From Acinetobacter suaedae (GTDB lineage Bacteria; Pseudomonadota; Gammaproteobacteria; Pseudomonadales; Moraxellaceae), in assembly GCF_008630915.1 (NCBI RefSeq), contig NZ_CP043909.1, positions 248,001 through 312,000 on the forward strand: DNA of 64,000 bases, given 5' to 3'. Made by a program: the position numbers and the translations under genes. Positions 47,732-56,639 of the stretch are shown here, in pieces (position 1 is the stretch's first letter; every line of letters starts with the position of its first letter). The notes below the pieces were generated by a model, which did no database searches, was not told the origin of the DNA, and worked only from the letters and a program-made list of their open reading frames with translations.

Positions 47732-47747
47732 TGGCACGATTCTTGTT
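47732..47747 (+). promoter_or_regulatory. sigma54-type promoter of the second pilin gene
   Basis: TGGCAC-GATTC-TTGTT: a perfect -24 (GG at 47733-47734) and a -12 with GT instead of GC at 47745-47746, with the right spacing of 12. The start would be near 47758, about 23 nt before the ATG. Confidence 0.55.
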
Positions 47748-47780
47748 GAGTAATCACATTAAATAAAGTGGGAAAACAAC

Positions 47781-48221
47781 ATGGACGCTACAATGAAAGG
47801 TTTTACATTAATTGAGTTAATGATCGTTATTCTCATTATTGGAATTTTAGCCGCTATAGCTGTGCCTGCATATAGAGATTATATTACTAGGGCACAGGTT
47901 TCAGAAGCTCTTATTTTGGGTTCGGGAATGAAATCTATCTTAGGAGATTATGGTTGGAACCATGCTGCTTGGCCAACTAAGTTTGTTGGAGTAAATGTTG
48001 TGCCTAATAGTAGTGAGGTAAATGTTACTTTAGTAGGTAAATATTCTGAGATGAGTGATACTGTTACAGGGGTTTATCCTGTAGGCCAAATCACTATGAC
48101 TATGACAACAGGTGTTGCAAATGGGCAAACTATTTTTTTTGAAACTACAGATGGTGCTGCAACGTGGACTTGTACACCAGGCACTTTAAACACAAAATTT
48201 AGACCAAATGCATGTAAATAA
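47781..48221 (+). CDS. pilA: Type IV pilin, pilin 2
   Basis: 146 residues. The short leader MDATMKG is cut before [14 protein letters not shown]. It shares with pilin 1 the segments [30 protein letters not shown] and a C-terminal disulfide loop ending RPNACK, so it is a diverged tandem duplicate. The head is shorter and differs in sequence. It ends in Cys-Lys without a terminal serine. With its own sigma54-like promoter and a downstream hairpin, it could be expressed separately or under different signals from pilin 1. Confidence 0.9.
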   Translation: MDATMKGFTLIELMIVILIIGILAAIAVPAYRDYITRAQVSEALILGSGMKSILGDYGWNHAAWPTKFVGVNVVPNSSEVNVTLVGKYSEMSDTVTGVYPVGQITMTMTTGVANGQTIFFETTDGAATWTCTPGTLNTKFRPNACK

Positions 48222-48310
48222 TGCCTATCAGTTTTATTGATAAAAGGTAAAGTATTATTTATAAGTGTGATAAATTCATCGTATTAAATTGTAGTTTTTG
48301 ACACCAAATT

Positions 48311-50008
48311 GTGATCAACAAAAGGCTTCGTTATATACTACAGCGAAGCCTTATTTTTCTACATCTTATGCAAGCTTTATGTTTTATTCTCGCCAGCATT
48401 TTGCTTGGCTTTGCATGGCTCTCGCCATTCCATACCTATCCATGGGTGACATTTTCCAGTGATCTCGCTGGATTTGCAGCTGCAATTTCACTTTTTACTT
48501 TAGCATTCAACCAAAATATAAAAATACCAAAAGCACAACTGTGGATGCTGCCGATGATGTCGATTCCACTCATTCAGTGGGGTTTCGGTTTAATTGGTGA
48601 TTTAAGTATCGCATTATTAAGTGTGTTCTATTTATTTACGTTTTGGTTGATGGTCGTGCTGGGTTTTAACTTATCGCTACAGCAACCAAACCGCCGTGAA
48701 CAATTGATGCAAGGATTTAGTTATCTCGTTTTAGCAACAGCAGTGCTAACGAGTTTGATGGCAATTCTGCAATGGTTAAAGTTGGAATCGCATTTTAGCT
48801 TTATCAATCAATTGAGAGGGAGTCGTCCCTTTGCCAATTTTGGACAGCCGAATAATATGGCAACCTTCTTGATTGTCGGGCTATTTGGCGCGCTTTACCT
48901 GTATGAAAAACAAAAAGCAGCATTATGGTTGTTGATCCCATCCAGCTTACTGATCTTATTTGCAATTAGTTTGGGGCAGTCAAGAACCTCTTGGATAGTA
49001 TTAATTTTTACTTTTGTTTACTGGACTTATAAACAATACCGTCATAGCCCAAGATTAAACTTCCCTAAACTTGTTCTATGGAGCGCCGTATTTGTCTTGC
49101 TTTCTAGTTATCTATTGCCATGGTTGACACAGTGGATCAGTACTGAGCAGCTAAGTTCGGCGGTGACACAAACGGCTTCTATTGTTGATCGAGCTAGCCG
49201 TGGGCACGAACGTTTAGGTATGTGGATGCAGATTGTTCATGCGATTGCAGAACAGCCGTGGTGGGGCTATGGCTGGAATCAAACCAGTATTGCGGTTGTG
49301 GAAAGCCTGGAATTCAATACAGTACAAGTTTGGTTTAACAGCTCACATAATATTCTTTTAGATGTATTAGTGTGGAATGGTATTCCACTCGGGTTGTTAA
49401 TTATCGGGTATGTGGGATTGTGGCTATTTTGGTTGAATCTACACAGCAAAGAAACCGTTTCGATTGTAGCGATGCTCATGGTTGCAGCGATCCTGATTCA
49501 TGCCATGTTAGAGTTTCCTCAGCGCTATGCCTATTTCTTATTACCTATGGGCTTCTTACTTGGGTTAGTTCAGTCACAAACGCCGAATTTAAAAGGAATT
49601 GAAGTTCATAAGAATATTGTGCGTTGTGTATGGGTGATTGCAATTGTGGTCATGCTTCTCATTTGGCGAGATTATAAGCTTTACCAAGAGAATAGTCGTT
49701 TGGTGTTTGCGAGTAAGCAGCCAACAGTCAGTATTCTAGGGAGTTCGGAGCTTTTCTTGTTGACGCAATTTAAGTGGCGTTTAAATTGGATTGCATTATC
49801 ACCGAATACAAAAATGTCTGATGCTGAGTTACAACAACTAGCTAAGATCGTGAAAAATCGTGCAACACCGTATAATCTTAAGAAATATGCGCAATTATTG
49901 GCTTATAACGGTAAAGAAACTGAGGCGAAAGAATATATTACGGTGTGGAATCGTTTATATCGGAAACAATTTACTTTTGAGCAGGTGGTGGGTCAGCCTA
50001 AAAGCTAA
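48311..50008 (+). CDS. pglL: Pilin O-oligosaccharyltransferase (PglL/Wzy_C family)
   Basis: An integral membrane glycosyltransferase of up to 565 residues with about twelve helices. It would transfer a lipid-linked glycan en bloc to serine of pilin in the periplasm. The Wzy_C signature region includes RGSRPFANFGQPNNMATFL (about 175-195), GQSRTSWIVL and the periplasmic segment GHERLGMWMQIVHAIAEQPWWGYGWNQ with HNILLDVLVWNGIPLG. The start is uncertain: GTG 48311 and ATG 48368 are both in frame, neither has a Shine-Dalgarno, and a terminator-like hairpin covers 48322-48357. The position after the pilins indicates a pilin-dedicated enzyme. Confidence 0.85.
   Translation: MINKRLRYILQRSLIFLHLMQALCFILASILLGFAWLSPFHTYPWVTFSSDLAGFAAAISLFTLAFNQNIKIPKAQLWMLPMMSIPLIQWGFGLIGDLSIALLSVFYLFTFWLMVVLGFNLSLQQPNRREQLMQGFSYLVLATAVLTSLMAILQWLKLESHFSFINQLRGSRPFANFGQPNNMATFLIVGLFGALYLYEKQKAALWLLIPSSLLILFAISLGQSRTSWIVLIFTFVYWTYKQYRHSPRLNFPKLVLWSAVFVLLSSYLLPWLTQWISTEQLSSAVTQTASIVDRASRGHERLGMWMQIVHAIAEQPWWGYGWNQTSIAVVESLEFNTVQVWFNSSHNILLDVLVWNGIPLGLLIIGYVGLWLFWLNLHSKETVSIVAMLMVAAILIHAMLEFPQRYAYFLLPMGFLLGLVQSQTPNLKGIEVHKNIVRCVWVIAIVVMLLIWRDYKLYQENSRLVFASKQPTVSILGSSELFLLTQFKWRLNWIALSPNTKMSDAELQQLAKIVKNRATPYNLKKYAQLLAYNGKETEAKEYITVWNRLYRKQFTFEQVVGQPKS
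48322..48357 (+). terminator. Terminator-like hairpin overlapping the 5' end of pglL
   Basis: A perfect 9-bp stem AAGGCTTCG/CGAAGCCTT (48322-48330 and 48344-48352, 13-nt loop) followed by ATTTTTC. It lies about 100 nt after the pilin 2 stop and would end most pilin 2 transcripts, so pglL would depend on read-through. Confidence 0.7.
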
Positions 50009-50020
50009 AGTTAATAAAAA

Positions 50021-50056
50021 AGCCCTTTCAAGTGATAACTTGAAAGGGTTTTTTTT
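50021..50056. terminator. Bidirectional terminator between pglL and bfr
   Basis: An 11-bp stem CCCTTTCAAGT/ACTTGAAAGGG (50023-50033 and 50038-50048) with T8 on the plus side and T-rich sequence on the minus side. Confidence 0.92.
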
Positions 50057-50060
50057 AACA

Positions 50061-50525
50061 TTAAATTTGACTTTGGATATAGTTTTCAATGCCTACATTT
50101 TCGATTAGATCGAGCTGTGTATCGAGCCAATCCCAATATTCTTCTTCTTTCTCTAGGATTTCTTGGACTAGATCACGGGTCACGTAATCTTGTTCAGCCT
50201 CAGACAATTCAACCGCTTGCTTGAGTGTTGCGATATTTTCTTTGACTTTGCGAATATCACAATTCAACACTTCTTCAGTATGTTGTCCGATGTATAGTTT
50301 TCCGAGATGTTGTAGGTTAGGTAGACCTTCTAAAAATAAAACACGTTCAATAATTTTATCTGCGTGCTTCATTTGGCGAATCGATTCTTTGTATTCAGCA
50401 CTACCAAGTTGCTCAATACCCCAATCATTAAACATACGAGAATGTAAAAAATATTGATTGATTGCAGTCAGATGGTGATAAAGCACCTGATTCAGCTGAT
50501 TAATCACTTCACGATTGCCTTTCAT
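50061..50525 (-). CDS. bfr: Bacterioferritin lacking most ferroxidase ligands
   Basis: 154 residues from ATG 50525 (MKGNREV), normal length, colinear with E. coli Bfr without gaps. The haem ligand Met52 is conserved (RQMKHAD). Of the six di-iron ferroxidase ligands, only H54 and E127 remain. E18 is His, E51 is Gln, E94 is Val and H130 is Tyr. It should bind haem between subunits but not oxidise iron on its own. In Neisseria and some pseudomonads, such a subunit co-assembles with a second, ferroxidase-competent bacterioferritin; that gene is not in the window. bfd lies upstream on the same strand. Confidence 0.93.
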   Translation of the reverse strand: MKGNREVINQLNQVLYHHLTAINQYFLHSRMFNDWGIEQLGSAEYKESIRQMKHADKIIERVLFLEGLPNLQHLGKLYIGQHTEEVLNCDIRKVKENIATLKQAVELSEAEQDYVTRDLVQEILEKEEEYWDWLDTQLDLIENVGIENYIQSQI

Positions 50526-50705
50526 TGCACTTGCTCCATAAACACCAACAAAATGCCTTTTCGGCAATTTATATTATCTTAATCAACAAATAAGAATCTG
50601 GCGAGTAATTTATAGAACGGCAAATGAAAATCACAATCATGATGAATGAGTATCGTGCCTCAATGTTTGCAGGATTAAATTTATTATAGGAATATGATTT
50701 GTCAT

Positions 50706-50753
50706 AAAAAAACCGCTTGGATGAAGAGTGGTTAAAGTTCTACAAAAAGCGGT
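50706..50753 (-). terminator. Probable terminator of bfd
   Basis: Arms ACCGCTT (50712-50718) and AAGCGGT (50747-50753) with a long loop and a T-run on the minus strand beyond 50711. The long loop makes it weaker. Confidence 0.55.
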
Positions 50754-50785
50754 GGAGTCGTAAACACGAAGGATCTAATTCAAAA

Positions 50786-50980
50786 TTATGCAGCCACAGA
50801 AATCCGTGCAGCAATTTCTGCAAGTTCTTCACTGATAATAGCTTTGGCTTCTGGAGCGCAACGTCCACAGCAAGTGCCTAAGCCGAGTTGTTCACGGATT
50901 TCACGATAACTTTCAGTGCCGTTTGCAACAGCATCTTTAATATCCTGATCAGTGATTCCGCGACATAAACAAACATACAT
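50786..50980 (-). CDS. bfd: Bacterioferritin-associated ferredoxin
   Basis: 64 residues from the start MYVCLCRG (50980). The [2Fe-2S] ligands are C4, C6, C38 and C41 (CLC and CCGRC), the Bfd pattern. Bfd docks on bacterioferritin and reduces the haem to release stored iron under iron starvation. Its promoter contains a Fur box, consistent with induction at low iron. The bfr gene lies 260 nt downstream. Confidence 0.93.
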   Translation of the reverse strand: MYVCLCRGITDQDIKDAVANGTESYREIREQLGLGTCCGRCAPEAKAIISEELAEIAARISVAA

Positions 50981-51015
50981 GGGAGTTGTATCCACAAATA
51001 CAAATGCGATAATTG

Positions 51016-51045
51016 ATATTATTGATAATTGTTATCGTTTGTCAA
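51016..51045 (-). promoter_or_regulatory. bfd promoter with embedded Fur box
   Basis: Minus strand: TTGACA (51045-51040), an 18-nt spacer, TAATAT (51021-51016). The spacer contains GATAAT-T-GTTATC (51024-51036), matching 11 of 12 positions of the 6-1-6 Fur box, so Fur binding would block RNA polymerase. Confidence 0.8.
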
Positions 51046-51091
51046 TGAATTTCATTCTAAACAGTTTGTCTTGGTTATTGGGAATTTGGAT

Positions 51092-51118
51092 AAAAAAATG
51101 CCACCTCATTGGCAGCAT
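51092..51118 (-). terminator. Terminator of ridA
   Basis: On the minus strand an 8-bp stem (two G-U pairs; arms 51111-51118 and 51098-51105) followed by a T-run (51097-51092). Confidence 0.7.
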
Positions 51119-51160
51119 CTATTGATTTTAATTATCTTTTTGATAAATATCCATAAAATA

Positions 51161-51541
51161 TTATGGAATAATCACAATTCCATCCATTTCAACCAATGCA
51201 CCTTTCGGGAGGCTAGCGACACCGAGTGCAGCGCGAGCTGGGTAAGGTTGAGCAAAGTATTCGCCCATGATTTGATTAACAAGTTGAAAGTGTGATAAAT
51301 CCGTGAGGAAAATATTAAGTTTGGCGATGTCAGCTAAGCTACCACCCGCTGCGGTACATACTGCTTTAAGGTTATCAAAAACGCGGCGAATTTGAGCCTC
51401 TATACCGTCTACAAGTTCCATACTATATGGGTCTAAGCCAATTTGACCTGAAAGATAGAGCGTATTGCCAACAAGAATTGCTTGAGAATATGTTCCAATC
51501 GCTGCAGGAGCGTGTTCAGTATGAATAACTTGACGTGACAT
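51161..51541 (-). CDS. ridA: RidA-family enamine/imine deaminase
   Basis: 126 residues, full length. Hydrolyses reactive enamine/imine intermediates such as 2-aminoacrylate. Conserved elements are [31 protein letters not shown], the substrate-binding Arg103 in [21 protein letters not shown], and Glu118. It lies directly downstream of spoT on the same strand, a frequent neighbourhood in gammaproteobacteria. Confidence 0.94.
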   Translation of the reverse strand: MSRQVIHTEHAPAAIGTYSQAILVGNTLYLSGQIGLDPYSMELVDGIEAQIRRVFDNLKAVCTAAGGSLADIAKLNIFLTDLSHFQLVNQIMGEYFAQPYPARAALGVASLPKGALVEMDGIVIIP

Positions 51542-51641
51542 TAAGCTCTCCTATGTCATTTTCCTATCTTAAGCACAGCGACTTTAACACAAAAGCGTAG
51601 CGTGGGAACAATTGAATACTGCGTAGTCGTTGCGGTTGGTT

Positions 51642-53750
51642 TTAACCTATTTTTGCCAGTTCTGGCTGTGCAATAGGCATATTCAAACGTTCAATTCTTG
51701 GGAAACCAAGATGCATACGTAAATCACGAATGATTTGAGCTAATTGTTTTCGATTATTTACAACAATATTCACATAGGTCTTTTGGTCTTGTGAATGTAC
51801 CATTTCAACCCCTGTTTTTGCCTTGCGACATTGATAAATCAAGTCAGAAATTTGCTCATCATTCATTGCCATATGAATGCAAAGATAGGCACTAAAGCGA
51901 ACATCTTCGATTTCTTCTGATTGCCAATGTAAAGGCATGATATTTTCGGGATGTAAGTGTTGCTCATGCAATAGATTACGACAACGAGCACGGTGCACGA
52001 TTAAGCCACGACGGGATAAATGTCCCTGAATTGGATCTCCCAAAACTGGATTGCAGCAATGCGCATATTTGACATCAACCCCCTCAGTGCCAACGATTAA
52101 ACGATCAGAGCTTTCATGAGTGTGTGGGTGATGATCTTGGGCAAAGAGGTGGTTTGCAACTAATTGAGGTAAAAGATCACCTACAGCAATTTGTTCAAAT
52201 AATGTGTCTTTATCGGTAAGGTGTCGCCACTCTAATACATTAATCCAGTCTTCTTGTGAGAGATCGTTAATTGAGCGGTGGAAGAGTTTTAATGCTCTAT
52301 TCAATGCTTGTTGCCCAACAAGGCGTTGTTCATCAAGATCTTGTTCTCTTAGAATATTTTGTAAAGCCCGACGCGCTTTTTGAGTATTGATAAAGCTGAG
52401 CCAGTCTGGATTAGGTGTGGCGAGTACATCGGTAATGATTTCCACGACCTGACCGCTATTTAGTGGTGTTGAGAGTGGGCGAATTTCTCCGTCAACTTTG
52501 GCACCTACCGCATGGTTGCCAAGAAATAAACTAGCTGAATAGGCAAAATCAACCACGGTTGCACCTTGAGGGAGCTCATGCAACTGTCCATGTGGTGTAT
52601 ATACCCAAATTTTTTCTTGGTGCAAATAGTCCAATAAATCGCTAAAAGTTGTTTTCGCACAGTCACTATCAATTAATGTATTCAGATTTTGCATAGAGGC
52701 TTGGATTGCAGATCGACATGCTTGAGGTGCGTTTTCACCGAGGACAACCCCAAAGCGTGCGGCTTTACGCATAAGCTCTGTTTGAATGGTAAGAGAAAGT
52801 GTTGTTTTTTCCCCTTTTAATTTGATCATTAAAGATTGATTACCGCCAGGTAAAGGGCGGCGAATATAATCTTTGTATTGTAAAACTTGGAAATTATCTT
52901 TTAATGCAGTAACAAGCCGGTCGCAATCGGCAATGCTTTGCAAAATAATTTCAAAAGCATGGCTGTGACTGAGTTCGTTTAGATCAATTTCATTTTTTAC
53001 AAAGTGACGTAGTAATTCAATATTGTTATTTTTCTTTTTTATTCGACCTTTGATTTGATGATCTTCTAGGAGGCCTGATAATTTTTGTTCCCAAATTGCT
53101 TGGTATTCACAGCGTTTTGGCTTGGTTTCCAAAAGGGCTGTTTGTACATCATTGAACATATCTAAATCGAGATTTTGATAACATAGATGCTCTAAGTTAT
53201 CTGCCATTTCATTCATACCAACTAATCTGGCCATTGGTACAAAAATATCAAAGGTTTCTTGTGCGATTCTGGCGCGTTTATCAGGGCGGAGAGCACCCAA
53301 TGTCGTCATATTATGATAACGATCAGCAAGTTTAATAATAATGACACGAGGATCTTGTAAGGTGGCTTGCAGAATTTTACGAAAAGAAGCGGCTTTATTA
53401 TATTCTTTGTCACTAGAATGACTAAGTTTGGTTACGCCATCAACAAGCTCTGCAACGATCAGTCCAAATTTTTCACCAATTTCATCTTTACTGAAATCGG
53501 TATCTTCGATGACATCGTGTAACAGTGCTGCCATAAGTGTGTCTGCATCAAGACGCATATGTGCCAAAATACAACTGACAGCAATTGGGTGTAATACATA
53601 CGGCTCACCACTTTTACGGGTAATACCACTATGCGCTAAATCGGCAAAATCACAGGCAGCAAGCACACGTTGGACGTCGCTATCTTTAAGATAGGCATCA
53701 ATAATTACTTTTAACTGTTGCTTGGCTTGGCTGACCTCTTCGCCTGGCAT
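51642..53750 (-). CDS. spoT: SpoT/RSH-family (p)ppGpp hydrolase with a degenerate synthetase domain
   Basis: 702 residues from ATG 53750 (AAGGTG 6-7 nt upstream; the GTG at 53759 is less likely). The HD hydrolase is intact, with H78-D79 and E82-D83 in LLHDVIEDT. The synthetase domain keeps only KDYIRRP and NQSL. The EVQIRT motif is replaced by LSLTIQTEL, and the RxKxxxSIxxKM region is KGRIKKKNNN. TGS (IWVYTPHGQLHELPQGATVVDFAY), a CHCC-type zinc segment (YAHCCNPVLGD) and ACT domains follow. It therefore probably degrades but does not make (p)ppGpp, in line with reports on Acinetobacter SpoT that I recall but have not checked. Confidence 0.93.
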   Translation of the reverse strand: MPGEEVSQAKQQLKVIIDAYLKDSDVQRVLAACDFADLAHSGITRKSGEPYVLHPIAVSCILAHMRLDADTLMAALLHDVIEDTDFSKDEIGEKFGLIVAELVDGVTKLSHSSDKEYNKAASFRKILQATLQDPRVIIIKLADRYHNMTTLGALRPDKRARIAQETFDIFVPMARLVGMNEMADNLEHLCYQNLDLDMFNDVQTALLETKPKRCEYQAIWEQKLSGLLEDHQIKGRIKKKNNNIELLRHFVKNEIDLNELSHSHAFEIILQSIADCDRLVTALKDNFQVLQYKDYIRRPLPGGNQSLMIKLKGEKTTLSLTIQTELMRKAARFGVVLGENAPQACRSAIQASMQNLNTLIDSDCAKTTFSDLLDYLHQEKIWVYTPHGQLHELPQGATVVDFAYSASLFLGNHAVGAKVDGEIRPLSTPLNSGQVVEIITDVLATPNPDWLSFINTQKARRALQNILREQDLDEQRLVGQQALNRALKLFHRSINDLSQEDWINVLEWRHLTDKDTLFEQIAVGDLLPQLVANHLFAQDHHPHTHESSDRLIVGTEGVDVKYAHCCNPVLGDPIQGHLSRRGLIVHRARCRNLLHEQHLHPENIMPLHWQSEEIEDVRFSAYLCIHMAMNDEQISDLIYQCRKAKTGVEMVHSQDQKTYVNIVVNNRKQLAQIIRDLRMHLGFPRIERLNMPIAQPELAKIG

Positions 53751-53933
53751 AGAAAACACCTTTAATAACTTGGATTCAGTATGGAGAGTCTTTGTTAATA
53801 CTTTGCTTATCTTCTAATGAAAAGCATATTGCTAAACTTGTCAATTTGTTCATTATAAAAACTCGTAAATTTTTTCAATGAAGTATATTGATTTTTCCAA
53901 TATGACAAGAAAGATGCGATAAGATCAACAAAC

Positions 53934-53963
53934 AAAAAAGCCCAGTGTCTTCACAATGGGCTT
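53934..53963 (-). terminator. Terminator between rpoZ and spoT
   Basis: An 11-bp stem with one mismatch (53938-53948 and 53953-53963, loop CTTC) and a T-run on the minus strand. It implies that spoT also has its own promoter within 53760-53930. Confidence 0.85.
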
Positions 53964-53983
53964 CGATGTATAGCAAATTCGGC

Positions 53984-54262
53984 TTAGAACGAAAAACCTT
54001 CTAAATTTAATGAATTTGTAGATAACACCATATCAAGATTTGAGGTTTGATAATCTTGATCACGTTGTTTTAAAATTTCTTTGGTAACATGACCAACCGC
54101 GATTTCGCGTAAAGCAACGACTGTTGGTTTGTCATTGTCCCATTCTACAGTAGGTTCCATGCCTTGACGTGCTATTTGACGTGCACGTTTACTCGCTACC
54201 AGTACTAACTCAAAGCGGTTATCGACATGGTCTAAACAATCTTCAACGGTTACACGTGCCAT
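53984..54262 (-). CDS. rpoZ: RNA polymerase omega subunit
   Basis: 92 residues from [11 protein letters not shown] (54262). It assists folding of the beta-prime subunit and forms part of a ppGpp site in proteobacterial RNA polymerase. Conserved [15 protein letters not shown] and [10 protein letters not shown] are present. It is 70 nt downstream of gmk, the common gmk-rpoZ-spoT order. Confidence 0.95.
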   Translation of the reverse strand: MARVTVEDCLDHVDNRFELVLVASKRARQIARQGMEPTVEWDNDKPTVVALREIAVGHVTKEILKQRDQDYQTSNLDMVLSTNSLNLEGFSF

Positions 54263-54332
54263 AAGTTGTCTCGTTTGAACAATACATCTGAAAAGACTAA
54301 ATAGTATAAAAGGCTTTTGCTTAAGACTCAAG

Positions 54333-54956
54333 TCATTCGCGATTGAGTGTAATCAGGTTTTCAATTAATTGCTGATGTCGACTACTTTGTTGCAATGTTT
54401 CTAAGCGGTTTGCGGTAATAATCGCTTCTAAGTCATGTACAGCTTTATTGAAGTCATCATTGATAATTACATAATCAAAGCTTGCAAAATGACGCATATC
54501 TTCAACAGCGCAACTCAGACGATGTTCAATTACTTCAACTGAGTCGGTACCACGATTTGAAAGACGTTGTCTTAGATCGTACTGTGTTGGAGGTAGAATA
54601 AAAATTTGTTTTGATTCTGGAAATAGTCGGCGAACCTGTTCAGCACCTTGCCAATCGATTTCAAGTAAAACATCATGACCTTGTTGAAGTTGCTCTTTTA
54701 CTTTGGCCTGCGATGTGCCGTAATAGTTACCAAAGACTTCCGCATACTCGATAAAACCACCTTCCTCAACTTGAGACAAGAAGGATTCTTTATTGGTAAA
54801 ATGATAATGAACGCCGTCTAGTTCACCTGGGCGTTGATTGCGAGTCGTATGCGATACTGAAACATGAAGGTTGCTGACGCGATCGAGTAGGGCTTTTACC
54901 AAAGATGTTTTGCCTGTTCCTGAGGCAGCAGAAACGACAAACAATAGACCCGACAT
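54333..54956 (-). CDS. gmk: Guanylate kinase
   Basis: Converts GMP and ATP to GDP and ADP. 207 residues from [20 protein letters not shown] (54956), with AGGAAA upstream. The open frame extends well upstream but without conservation. Walker A is SGTGKTS. The GMP-binding [17 protein letters not shown] and the [12 protein letters not shown] segment are present. It is divergent from ispH with a shared promoter region of about 100 nt. Confidence 0.96.
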   Translation of the reverse strand: MSGLLFVVSAASGTGKTSLVKALLDRVSNLHVSVSHTTRNQRPGELDGVHYHFTNKESFLSQVEEGGFIEYAEVFGNYYGTSQAKVKEQLQQGHDVLLEIDWQGAEQVRRLFPESKQIFILPPTQYDLRQRLSNRGTDSVEVIEHRLSCAVEDMRHFASFDYVIINDDFNKAVHDLEAIITANRLETLQQSSRHQQLIENLITLNRE

Positions 54957-55058
54957 GATATTTTTCCTGATATGATAAAATATCTTGGCTATTGTAGTGT
55001 AGCAAGCCGTTAAACGAAATAGTTTGATTGAAATATTCAGATGATGAGAGAGGATGTT

Positions 55059-56009
55059 ATGGAAATCGTGTTGGCCAATCCGCGAGGTTTTTGTGCTGGT
55101 GTTGACCGTGCTATAGCAATCGTCAATCGTGCACTCGAGTGTTTTAATCCGCCTATTTATGTGCGACATGAAGTTGTACATAATAAGTTTGTAGTAGATG
55201 ACTTGCGTCAACGAGGTGCTGTTTTTGTCGATGAACTGGATCAGGTTCCTGATGATTCTATTGTGATTTTTAGTGCACATGGCGTATCAAAGGCTGTACA
55301 ACAAGAAGCGGAGCGCCGTGGTTTAAAGGTATTTGATGCCACCTGTCCTTTGGTGACAAAAGTTCATATTGAAGTGACTAAATATGCGCGTGAGGGAACG
55401 GAAGCAATTTTAATCGGCCATGAAGGTCACCCTGAAGTTGAGGGTACGATGGGACAATATGATAAGTCTCGTGGTGGTGCGATTTATTTGGTTGAAGATG
55501 AACAAGATGTTGATGATTTAGTGGTAAAACACCCAGATAAAGTTGCTTTTGTCACTCAAACTACGCTCTCAATCGACGATACAGCAAAAGTGATTGATGC
55601 ATTACGACGTAAATTTCCACTTATTCAAGGACCACGCAAAGATGATATTTGCTATGCAACACAGAATCGTCAAGATGCAGTACGTGATTTAGCGGAGCAG
55701 TGTGATGTGGTATTAGTGGTAGGCTCTCCAAACTCATCTAATTCAAATCGATTGCGTGAACTTGCTGAGCGTATGGGGAAATCAGCTTATTTAGTAGATA
55801 ATGCAGATCAGCTTGAGCAAAAATGGTTTAAAGAAGATAGTAAAATAGGGGTAACCGCGGGTGCATCAGCACCAGAAATTTTAATTAAGCAAGTGATTCA
55901 ACGGTTACAAGATTGGGGTGCAACACCGCCGCAAGAGTTACAAGGTACTGAAGAAAATATCACATTTAGCTTGCCTAAAGAGTTACGTATACAGGTGATA
56001 CAAGCCTAA
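55059..56009 (+). CDS. ispH: 4-hydroxy-3-methylbut-2-enyl diphosphate reductase
   Basis: The last step of the MEP isoprenoid pathway, making IPP and DMAPP. 316 residues from ATG 55059 (GAGAGG upstream). The [4Fe-4S] ligand cysteines are C12 ([10 protein letters not shown]), C96 (DATCPLV) and the cysteine in [10 protein letters not shown] near residue 197. The catalytic glutamate region ([10 protein letters not shown]) and [11 protein letters not shown] are present. It ends at a strong terminator. Confidence 0.97.
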   Translation: MEIVLANPRGFCAGVDRAIAIVNRALECFNPPIYVRHEVVHNKFVVDDLRQRGAVFVDELDQVPDDSIVIFSAHGVSKAVQQEAERRGLKVFDATCPLVTKVHIEVTKYAREGTEAILIGHEGHPEVEGTMGQYDKSRGGAIYLVEDEQDVDDLVVKHPDKVAFVTQTTLSIDDTAKVIDALRRKFPLIQGPRKDDICYATQNRQDAVRDLAEQCDVVLVVGSPNSSNSNRLRELAERMGKSAYLVDNADQLEQKWFKEDSKIGVTAGASAPEILIKQVIQRLQDWGATPPQELQGTEENITFSLPKELRIQVIQA

Positions 56010-56034
56010 TTTTCCTAGAAAAATGTGAACTAGA

Positions 56035-56068
56035 AACGGATGGATTACACTCCATCCGTTTTTTTTTG
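56035..56068 (+). terminator. Terminator of ispH
   Basis: A perfect 10-bp stem AACGGATGGA/TCCATCCGTT (56035-56044 and 56051-56060) followed by T8. Confidence 0.93.
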
Positions 56069-56150
56069 ATTCTTATCAGTTTTGTATTGGTTGTGTAAAA
56101 ATAAAATCTAATATAGTTCCATAAATTTAAAAAAATATTGGTACAAAGTA

Positions 56151-56639
56151 ATGGGGAAAATTTGGGGATTTACCTTAATTGAGTTGATGGTGACGATTGC
56201 CGTTTTGGCAATTGTTGCGACGATGGCTGCTCCCGCATTTAATAATATGGTGCTGACACAAGGCTTGAATAAAAGTACTCAGACTCTAGTCTCTACTTTT
56301 AATGAGGCGCGAGCAAAAGCAGTTCTTGAACGTAGAGCAATAAAAGTAGAACTTAAGTCCGATTCGATCGGCATTCCAAATGTTAATACGGCTACACAAT
56401 TGAACTGGCAACCAGAATCAAAGAGTGTTTTGAAATCAACATCACCCACAGCACTTTTATTTAATTTAAATGGTGGGGTTTGTATTACAGATAACAGCAC
56501 TCCTCCTGCATGTCAGCGTGTGGTCGATGCAAATATGGATATATTTGAGATCTGTGAAAAGGCTGGGGGAAGTAAATCTAAAAAAGTCAGTATTTCTAAG
56601 ATGGGAACAGTTCAACAGACACAGACGGGGACATGTTAA
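56151..56639 (+). CDS. fimT: Minor pilin FimT/FimU (GspH family)
   Basis: 162 residues. The prepilin leader MGKIWG is cut before FTLIELMVTIAVLAIVATMAAPAF. The GspH/FimT domain includes STFNEARAKAVLERRAIKVEL and four cysteines in the C-terminal part. It begins the minor-pilin operon that primes type IV pilus assembly. The stop TAA overlaps the pilV ATG. Confidence 0.88.
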   Translation: MGKIWGFTLIELMVTIAVLAIVATMAAPAFNNMVLTQGLNKSTQTLVSTFNEARAKAVLERRAIKVELKSDSIGIPNVNTATQLNWQPESKSVLKSTSPTALLFNLNGGVCITDNSTPPACQRVVDANMDIFEICEKAGGSKSKKVSISKMGTVQQTQTGTC

